Shown: in pieces, positions 54,162-61,204 of the stretch | Layout: every line of letters starts with the position of its first letter | Position numbering within the stretch: position 1 is the stretch's first letter | NCBI GenBank assembly: GCA_017448355.1 | Contig: JAFSLQ010000050.1 | Span: 1-64,000 of the forward strand | DNA length: 64,000 bases | Direction: 5' to 3' | Source of the DNA: Clostridia bacterium | GTDB taxonomy: Bacteria > Bacillota > Clostridia > Christensenellales > Borkfalkiaceae | Notes under the pieces: model-generated | Told to the model about the DNA's origin: nothing | Seen by the model: only the letters and a program-made list of their open reading frames with translations | Databases searched by the model: none | Position numbers and translations under genes: made by a program

Positions 54162-56873
54162 TCAACGTACCCTTTTTAATTTATATTTATTCGCTAATAT
54201 TATTGCATCTTCTTTGTTATACATATAATGCATATTATCCAAAACATACTGCTCAGCCTTTTTAGTCCAATAAATGTGAAGTTTATTCTTGGCGCGAGTA
54301 ATCGCTGTATAAAAAACATTATGTGAAATCATTTCTTCAATTCCATCAGTAATTACTATTTTGACCGAATCATATTCTAACCCTTGTGCCTTATGTATTG
54401 ACGTGGCATAAGCAACTTGAAATGGAACAACATTAAAATCCTCTTTATCGTCATCATCTTTATTATTGAACTTGCCAACATAGAAACTAATAACGGATTT
54501 GCCTTGCTCTCTTTGTTCTTCTAAGTCAAATGCGGCTTGTTCGGCATCCAATTCATTAAATACTTTATTTACTTCAATAACAAATTTAACTTTCCTGTCC
54601 TCTTCTATAATATCAACTATTTCTCCTTTTAAATTATTATAGATAAAAGGTGCAAACCTATTGGTTCCATTAAAAATAATCGGATCTCCAACTTTATATC
54701 GTTCAACACCAAGTTGTATCATTTTCCCTTGATTATTATCTTGCAAAAATTTATTAATGTTATTTATCCCATATAAACCATCATAATTCAAACATAACAC
54801 TATTTCATCTTTAGATAAATTATCAAAAATTGTTTTATCCATTGAAGAACAATAATGATTTATCTCCATAAAATCATACATCCTAGGATCCAAATCCCTT
54901 ACCATCTTCCAAAGTTTTTTTAGTTCATTGTCTGCGCTTCTATATGTATAAGTTAACTCCGATGTTGCACTCTTTGGAATATATGAATATGCTATATTGA
55001 ACCAATTACCAAATTTAATAGATTCAATTTGAAAAACATCACCCACTAGTACCAATAGCTTATATCTCGCTTTTGCAAGAATACTAGCCATGTCATAATT
55101 GCTTACCGTACTACATTCATCAATAAAAAGAATGTCGCATTCTACATAGTCTTTATCTATGAAACTCTTTATTGTTGAATATTGTGCAAAGTTACTTTCT
55201 CCGATATTTCTTTTAAGGTTTTCTAGTGCGGAATGTGTATTTGTTAAATACAATTTACGCTTGTCCGCAAAAAACATCGAAATGTGCTTTATCATTGTTG
55301 ATTTCCCAGTTCCTGCCGAACCAAATATTAAAGCGACTCTCGATGAAATGAACATGTTTTTTAGAGCATTCTCTTTTATTTCATCATCAATTTTATAAGA
55401 ACTTGTTTTTAACCAATATTTAACTGAATTTCTATATCCGTCAAGTCCGCTTTTGGTTAATTCAATTAATTCTTCTATTATATATTTTGCATCATTTTCA
55501 TACCCAGATATATAATAAAAATTATTGTCTTTAACAATACTTCCATCTATTTGATGCTTATAGTATAAAGTTGAGTTATATCTTTTAATCAAGTCTTCCT
55601 TTTTACTAAAACTTGGTAATTCTTTTTCTTTACTATATAGTTTTGCTTCTAGTTCGGTTTTATTTTTTATGATTCTCCCCAATAGTTCATGCTCTCTCCC
55701 GTATGCTCCAAAACATTCATACAGCTCAAATAAATTTGAAGAATGTCCTAATAAGTTTGATGCAAAAGGCATTTTATCAAAAGGGATGCATCCATATTTC
55801 AGAAATAAATTTGATAATTTTTCATTTTGATGTAAAGCCAATTGTTCTCTAATAACCTTATTATTTAATCTAAACAATAAATATTTGATAGTATTATATC
55901 CGGGCAGCCCATCCAATGCTCTACATGTTTTTATTCCATTAAGAATTGGAGTTGAATTTGCACCATTCCAAACTGTTCTAGTGATTACATCAAAATCCTC
56001 ATCGTCTAATTCTAAAAAATCAATGAGATTTCTCCCCGTTTTTGTTAAATATAACATCAACTTGGAATATTCAACATCATACGTAGAAACCTTTGTTGTA
56101 TAGCCCAAAATCTTAAAAAAATTATTAAATTCACATGGTCTTATAGACACTTTAAATCCTACAATGATTTGAATCATCATGCTGTGTTCAATAATATTAA
56201 TATTGCTTTGCGTCGTCCTTAAATGTACTGCATAATATGTAGGTATATTTAGTTTTGAAAATGCAATTATTCTATCAAATTTGCTTGCTTTATTGTCCGC
56301 TTCTAACAAAGTATATTCATAATATTTTTCGCCATCAACTCTAAATATTTTTTTCTTAATAATGTAGAATCTATGTGTAGGGCTTTCGTTAATTGAAACA
56401 ATTTGTTTCTCTTGTATTCTAACAGATATTTTTTGATAATATTCTTTTAAGGTTTCATCTTCATCTAATGGCAAATCTTCTATATTACTTAACACATCTA
56501 AATTGAATTCTTTTTTTAAAAATTTTTTACATTCAGTTAAAAAATCATAATACCTCCAAAGCAACCTAATACAGGCGTCTGGCTCAGCAGTTAAGTGAGA
56601 ATCTGACACTTCTAAATAATTATGAAATTTCCTTAAAAAAGAATATTCATCTCGTCCTTTGATAAAAGAAATCGCTTTTTTAGTACAATCATGTGAAAAT
56701 TCAGCTTCATAATTTATGCTATAAACTTTTAAAATTATAGCTTCAACAAAATTTCTCAACTGTGCAACAACATTTTGTGCAAGTAAACCATCATCATTGA
56801 GTATTTCTCTTTTACTGATATTGGTACATATTGTTCTATCAACTTTTATTATATTCTCATCAAATTTATCCAC
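54162..56873 (-). CDS. SF1 helicase (UvrD/RecD-like) with a long unknown N-terminal region
   Basis: 903 residues from a GTG start; ribosome site weak. Residues 1-500 have no recognised domain. The C-terminal 390 residues are a superfamily 1 helicase: Walker A FGSAGTGKSTM near 518, Walker B DILFIDECSTVSNYD near 582, LVLVGDVFQIESI (motif III type), YATSIHKAQGLEYDSVKIVI near 824 and YTAITRAKNKLHIYW near 861 (motif VI). The layout recalls RecD2/TraA and helicases in defence islands. It is the last gene of the operon, 89 bases after the SMC-like ATPase, and very AT-rich. It may process DNA for, or be a separate partner of, the three-component system. Confidence 0.82.
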   Translation of the reverse strand: MDKFDENIIKVDRTICTNISKREILNDDGLLAQNVVAQLRNFVEAIILKVYSINYEAEFSHDCTKKAISFIKGRDEYSFLRKFHNYLEVSDSHLTAEPDACIRLLWRYYDFLTECKKFLKKEFNLDVLSNIEDLPLDEDETLKEYYQKISVRIQEKQIVSINESPTHRFYIIKKKIFRVDGEKYYEYTLLEADNKASKFDRIIAFSKLNIPTYYAVHLRTTQSNINIIEHSMMIQIIVGFKVSIRPCEFNNFFKILGYTTKVSTYDVEYSKLMLYLTKTGRNLIDFLELDDEDFDVITRTVWNGANSTPILNGIKTCRALDGLPGYNTIKYLLFRLNNKVIREQLALHQNEKLSNLFLKYGCIPFDKMPFASNLLGHSSNLFELYECFGAYGREHELLGRIIKNKTELEAKLYSKEKELPSFSKKEDLIKRYNSTLYYKHQIDGSIVKDNNFYYISGYENDAKYIIEELIELTKSGLDGYRNSVKYWLKTSSYKIDDEIKENALKNMFISSRVALIFGSAGTGKSTMIKHISMFFADKRKLYLTNTHSALENLKRNIGESNFAQYSTIKSFIDKDYVECDILFIDECSTVSNYDMASILAKARYKLLVLVGDVFQIESIKFGNWFNIAYSYIPKSATSELTYTYRSADNELKKLWKMVRDLDPRMYDFMEINHYCSSMDKTIFDNLSKDEIVLCLNYDGLYGINNINKFLQDNNQGKMIQLGVERYKVGDPIIFNGTNRFAPFIYNNLKGEIVDIIEEDRKVKFVIEVNKVFNELDAEQAAFDLEEQREQGKSVISFYVGKFNNKDDDDKEDFNVVPFQVAYATSIHKAQGLEYDSVKIVITDGIEEMISHNVFYTAITRAKNKLHIYWTKKAEQYVLDNMHYMYNKEDAIILANKYKLKRVR

Positions 56874-56962
56874 TGTATGTTTTTACCCTATATTACCTAT
56901 TAATTTTGCTAAGTTTATGTCCAACATGCTTTGCTTTTCATATTACTTTATTTTATTATCAA

Positions 56963-58693
56963 TTAATTACGTTTATTGTGCATCTTGTTAAACCCGTTTG
57001 AAAGATCAACAAATTTTTCTCCATCATCACCAATCTTAAGATTTCGTGTTGACACTATAAATAATTGAACACCTAAATCTTTTGATATATTTTTTAGCAA
57101 TTCACAAACGTTTGGATAACATGTCTCAGTATCGTCAAATGGTTGATTTAAACCATCAATAAATATAAATTGCATTAATGGAAAACCTTGAAAATGCTCA
57201 TTAACAACTTTAAATAAACCCAAATAAGCAAGAATTTGCCATGTTGTCATCCGAGCATTACTACCTGGATAATAAGATACAACTTCTTTTTTATCTCCCT
57301 TATTAATATTCTTTTCGCCTGATATAGAAACAGCTATAGGGTTAAACTTAATTTTAAACCCTGATATATTTGAATCTTCTTCCGAAAATTTTATATCTTG
57401 TAATTTTGCATACACATCATTAATCCAATGATTAAATTCATTTACTAATGTGTCTGCAAACTCTTTATTTAACCTTTTAATTTCTTTTTTGTTTTCATTA
57501 ACCTTTTCTTCATAATTCTTAATTTCATTAATGTTAGCAATTTTAGATATTTCGGAAAAGTATTGTTCTATTACCCCTATTTTTTTTAGTATTTCCCCGT
57601 ATTCAAACCTGTTTAAGCCAACACTGCATTCTTTAATTTGCTTATCGATTTTATATTTTTTTGCTTCTATTGCATCAATTGTTCTAGTAAAATCCTTTAC
57701 CGACAATATATCATTTTCTTGAGCCTGCTTTTCTAGAATAGAATTAATTTCTTCAAGATATTTTGCATAACTACCATCATATTCTAAAATCTCCTTAAAA
57801 GCCCCCAATAACTTATTTGATCTTTCATTTCTTGATTTTAGTTTTTGAGACTGTTGTTCTAAACTCCTTTGATATTTTATTTCTTCAGCCAAAGCACAAG
57901 ATATTCTCATTAATACAGCCAAATCACTATTTGATGTTTTTGAATTATCTTTATCTCTCAAGAAATTTTCTTTAAATTTAATAAAAGCCTTTTTATTTTC
58001 TTCTAGGCTTCCAGTTGAATCCAGTTGTAAATCAAGCATATTATTTTTTATTAAACTAATAAAATAATTGTATCTTGCAACTTGATCTGCATGCATTTTT
58101 ATTTCTTGTTCAAAGTTTTCATTTTCCTTTTCTAATTCAGAAATCCTTTTAATATTTTTATAATTAAATATAAATGAAATTAATTTTCTAATACGTGTTT
58201 GATTATAATATGTATCAGTGCTTAAAAATAAATTAGAAATATTCCCCAAATCTTTTTCATTTAAAAAATTTAAAAATGAGAACGCTCTACATGTTAAATG
58301 TTCATCAGCATATTGGTAAAAATCTTCTAAATATCTATTATCTCCTCTATTTATAAAGTATGTTAGTTCTTTTTTATAAAGTTCACTTGACGTTTCAACA
58401 AACATACTGCCAGAAGATTTTTTATATGAATAAATATTGTCTACACTTCTCTTTAAGTATAAATAGTCATTATCGTGTATCAAACAAATTTCTATGGCCT
58501 GAACATTGTCTAGCCCCTCATATGCACCCAAATTAAAATCATCTTTAGCTAGAACAAAATCAATCGCTTTGACCATAGCAGTTTTACCAACATTATTTGT
58601 CCCATAAATATAATTTACCTTATCAAAAGAATAAATTGTTGGGGCAACATCACTATACGAATAAATAAGTTTAACATCATTAATTTTAAACAT
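56963..58693 (-). CDS. SMC/Rad50-like ATPase of an ABC-three-component-type system
   Basis: 576 residues from the ATG at 58693 (GAGG nine bases upstream; the TTG two codons earlier is closer to it than usual). The N-terminal YIYGTNNVGKTAMVKAID is a Walker A of the ABC/SMC class with an unusual TNNVGKT. A long helical middle (residues 180-440) is probably coiled coil. The C-terminal lobe has PGSNARMTTWQILAYLGLF (signature-like), QFIFIDGLNQPFDD (Walker B and following acidic residues) and FIVSTRNL. It overlaps the small middle gene by eight bases. In known ABC-3C systems the ATPase is encoded after the effector and middle component, exactly as here. Confidence 0.82.
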   Translation of the reverse strand: MFKINDVKLIYSYSDVAPTIYSFDKVNYIYGTNNVGKTAMVKAIDFVLAKDDFNLGAYEGLDNVQAIEICLIHDNDYLYLKRSVDNIYSYKKSSGSMFVETSSELYKKELTYFINRGDNRYLEDFYQYADEHLTCRAFSFLNFLNEKDLGNISNLFLSTDTYYNQTRIRKLISFIFNYKNIKRISELEKENENFEQEIKMHADQVARYNYFISLIKNNMLDLQLDSTGSLEENKKAFIKFKENFLRDKDNSKTSNSDLAVLMRISCALAEEIKYQRSLEQQSQKLKSRNERSNKLLGAFKEILEYDGSYAKYLEEINSILEKQAQENDILSVKDFTRTIDAIEAKKYKIDKQIKECSVGLNRFEYGEILKKIGVIEQYFSEISKIANINEIKNYEEKVNENKKEIKRLNKEFADTLVNEFNHWINDVYAKLQDIKFSEEDSNISGFKIKFNPIAVSISGEKNINKGDKKEVVSYYPGSNARMTTWQILAYLGLFKVVNEHFQGFPLMQFIFIDGLNQPFDDTETCYPNVCELLKNISKDLGVQLFIVSTRNLKIGDDGEKFVDLSNGFNKMHNKRN

Positions 58694-59102
58694 ATTCAAT
58701 TACCTCTTTTATAAAATCTTCATCGCTTATCTTTTGAATGTCACTCAATGCTCTTTTTATTAGTTGGGTTTTTAACAAACAATTATCGCCTTCATAGTTG
58801 GGGGTTTTTATCTGCTTAATCAACCCATTACTAATGTCAATCATATTTCCTTTTTCCAAACACTTAAAACAATCAAGTATATAAGTTAATTCTGTTCGTT
58901 TTCGTTCGAGCCCCAATTTTACACCCGATAGAATAAGATCAATTAAGCCATGTTTTCTTGATGTCCCCTCGTAAAAATCTTCTAGATTAATTAACGAAAG
59001 AGAAATAAATATGACTTTTATAATTGAATATTCGTTATATTCAAATATTAATTGACAAATTACTTCGTAATATTTCGCTCTTTTTTCTATTTCAGTCTTC
59101 AT
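58686..59102 (-). CDS. Small middle component of the ABC-three-component-type system
   Basis: 138 residues from the ATG at 59102, with GGGGAG six bases before it. No motif identifies the family by itself; it is helical and mixed in charge (RAKYYEVICQLIFEYNEYSI, LIKQIKTPNYEGDNCLLKTQ). It overlaps both neighbours, so the three proteins are made together. Size, place between effector and ATPase, and general character fit the middle components of ABC-3C systems, which are thought to bridge the two partners. Assignment rests mostly on context. Confidence 0.65.
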   Translation of the reverse strand: MKTEIEKRAKYYEVICQLIFEYNEYSIIKVIFISLSLINLEDFYEGTSRKHGLIDLILSGVKLGLERKRTELTYILDCFKCLEKGNMIDISNGLIKQIKTPNYEGDNCLLKTQLIKRALSDIQKISDEDFIKEVIEYV

Positions 59103-60219
59103 GAACATCTCCCCATTTAATTTTTATTTCATCGGGCACATCGTTATCTGTAAGATGGATATAACAGCCTCTACTGTAAAAATTAATACTAGAACTATTA
59201 GATTTAAAAAGAGCAGATTTTAGTTCCTTATTTGTGGTTTTAATAAAAATGGTTTTTGGTGATGCATGTTCACTCTCAAGTTCAAACATTACATCATTAT
59301 AATTTGCAAATGCTAAGAACTCTAAATCATTTATTTCTTTTGTTTTCTCAATTGAATCAAAATGAGATTTAAAATCTTCATAAAAAACTTGCTCAGTTAA
59401 AAAATCTAAAATTTTAGAAGGATCACTGGTTATTAACTTTAACTGTTTTACAGAATCTCCATTTTTAGACAATAACTTATCTACCTTTTGATCGCTACTA
59501 GCCTTAAATTCAGTATATGATATATCATATTGATCAGCATTAATTCTACTTCTCACATCCTCAATTAAATTAAACAAATTTCGCCAAGTTAAAACAAACG
59601 GACGTCTTTCTAAAATTTTATCAGCTATTTCCGAGCGGATCAATCTTAAATAATCTTCAAATCGTTCTTGATTAAGAATTTCATTATCATCTGGAGAATA
59701 AAATGTTTTAAATAAAGAAAAAGATTCTTCTTTTACTTGATCTATGCTGTAATTTTCTATTACAAATTTTTCTATTATTTCTTTAAGATTGTCCTGTAAA
59801 GTTTTTGTAGCATTTTCAAATTTATTTTTAGCTTGCCTAATAATTGATTTACAGCTTGCTTTAGTCGTAAGCACGTCATTTATTAATTCGTCTAAAAAAC
59901 TTTCTTCTTTATAGTTAATAACAAGGGGGTTTTCTAAAAAAAGAGTGAACTTTTTATTAGGATCAAAAACTAATAGCCAATTTACAAATACTCTTTTTAA
60001 TGTCTCCTTATCCACATCTCCACTTTTAACTTGTATAAGAGTATTAGGTTGAGTATTGTCAATGATAGAAAATAATGGAAAATAGCTGTTACTAATTTCA
60101 ACATCATCACAGCTTTCATATGTAACCTCATTGTAATGTCCCATTTTTAATGAAAAAAATGTGAAAACTAACTTTTGATACTCAAATCCGCTTTGTGCAT
60201 ATAATCCTGCTTTATTCAT
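59092..60219 (-). CDS. Nuclease-like effector of the ABC-three-component-type system
   Basis: 375 residues. The N terminus has GFEYQKLVFTFFSLK, the start shared by Cap4/DUF4297-type dsDNA nuclease domains, followed by DDVEI (residues 38-42) and LIQVKSGDVD (Gln63-x-Lys65), which together fit a D-(D/E/Q)xK nuclease site. The remaining 290 residues, helical and then mixed, would hold the C-terminal domain that docks with the middle protein. AAGGAAG precedes the ATG. It lies 11 bases after the DUF2971 gene and overlaps the middle gene by 11. Likely cytoplasmic; it should cut DNA once the ATPase senses an invader. Nuclease assignment is by motif only. Confidence 0.72.
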   Translation of the reverse strand: MNKAGLYAQSGFEYQKLVFTFFSLKMGHYNEVTYESCDDVEISNSYFPLFSIIDNTQPNTLIQVKSGDVDKETLKRVFVNWLLVFDPNKKFTLFLENPLVINYKEESFLDELINDVLTTKASCKSIIRQAKNKFENATKTLQDNLKEIIEKFVIENYSIDQVKEESFSLFKTFYSPDDNEILNQERFEDYLRLIRSEIADKILERRPFVLTWRNLFNLIEDVRSRINADQYDISYTEFKASSDQKVDKLLSKNGDSVKQLKLITSDPSKILDFLTEQVFYEDFKSHFDSIEKTKEINDLEFLAFANYNDVMFELESEHASPKTIFIKTTNKELKSALFKSNSSSINFYSRGCYIHLTDNDVPDEIKIKWGDVHED

Positions 60220-60230
60220 TATTTTCTTCC

Positions 60231-61196
60231 TTATAAAAGATTACTATTTATTAAATAAAAACCAATCTTGTACGCAAATTGTTGCATTTTGATTTTATTT
60301 TGTTCCGAACAATTTTTACCAAGATAGACCGCTTTAATCTTAGGAGAAAGCAAGTTCTCCTTTGCACCACCTATAATGCGCCATTCTTTTTGATAAGCCC
60401 ATTTCGTGTTTTTAGTTAAAAATAGGCGAAGAAACTGTGACTTGTCTGCATCTATTTGTCCATTAGAAAACCCGAATATCATTTGTCCGATAAAATTATA
60501 TACTATTTGTTCAAGAATGTTCGTGTTTCTATCATCTTGATAAACGACTGGAAAAATCGCCGAGTTAAATTCATAATCTGAAACGTCATATTCTATACAA
60601 TAACCCGAATAATTATCAGTGTAGTTTTCCCACATGTAAGGATTGTCTTTTAATTCACTGAGAGAACAAATCCCCGTTTCATTTTTTGCATTATAGCCTA
60701 TTGCAAACAACTTTTCTATCTGCTGTTTTATGTCCGGATCTTCCAATTTTTGCGGAATGCCTACTATCCAATTCACAAACGGTGCGATATCTGTATTTGG
60801 AACTAAATCCTGCAACTCAAAGGACGCATCAAGCAGATAATTCGGTCTTACCGTACCATCTCTATTTTGTATACCATGTAAAATTGCTTGCGCTCTTTCA
60901 TAATTCTCAGACGTCGTGTATGGTCTTAATTGCTCGACAATTTGTTCGACACATTTTCTTTTTAATCCGCCACTTTTTATATCAAAAACATCTTGCAAGT
61001 CAAAGCTCACATCGCATTCGGTAGGATCATCAAGATTTTTAGCTGGGCAAAGATAAACATAGCCTTTTTCAAGCATATCGAAAGCAAATTTATCGAACGG
61101 TCTGTATTTAAACAAAGGCCTTGGCCCATGATATATAAAGCTTTCTTTTTGATTAAAAAAATCATTGAGATATTGTACTTTTTCTTCGTTTGTCAT
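60231..61196 (-). CDS. DUF2971-family protein
   Basis: 321 residues. Family signs: PLFKYRPFDKFAFDMLEKGY, VYLCPAKNLDDPTECDV, MWENYTDNYSGYCIEYD and the late NTKWAYQKEWRIIGG. DUF2971 proteins are common in phage-defence islands but their biochemistry is not established; a link to ADP-ribosyl or nucleotide chemistry has been suggested for similar folds and I cannot judge it here. It lies between the helicase (eight-base gap) and the nuclease-like effector (11-base gap), so it is part of the same transcript and perhaps the same system. Confidence 0.82.
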   Translation of the reverse strand: MTNEEKVQYLNDFFNQKESFIYHGPRPLFKYRPFDKFAFDMLEKGYVYLCPAKNLDDPTECDVSFDLQDVFDIKSGGLKRKCVEQIVEQLRPYTTSENYERAQAILHGIQNRDGTVRPNYLLDASFELQDLVPNTDIAPFVNWIVGIPQKLEDPDIKQQIEKLFAIGYNAKNETGICSLSELKDNPYMWENYTDNYSGYCIEYDVSDYEFNSAIFPVVYQDDRNTNILEQIVYNFIGQMIFGFSNGQIDADKSQFLRLFLTKNTKWAYQKEWRIIGGAKENLLSPKIKAVYLGKNCSEQNKIKMQQFAYKIGFYLINSNLL

Positions 61197-61204
61197 TTCA
61201 TGTT

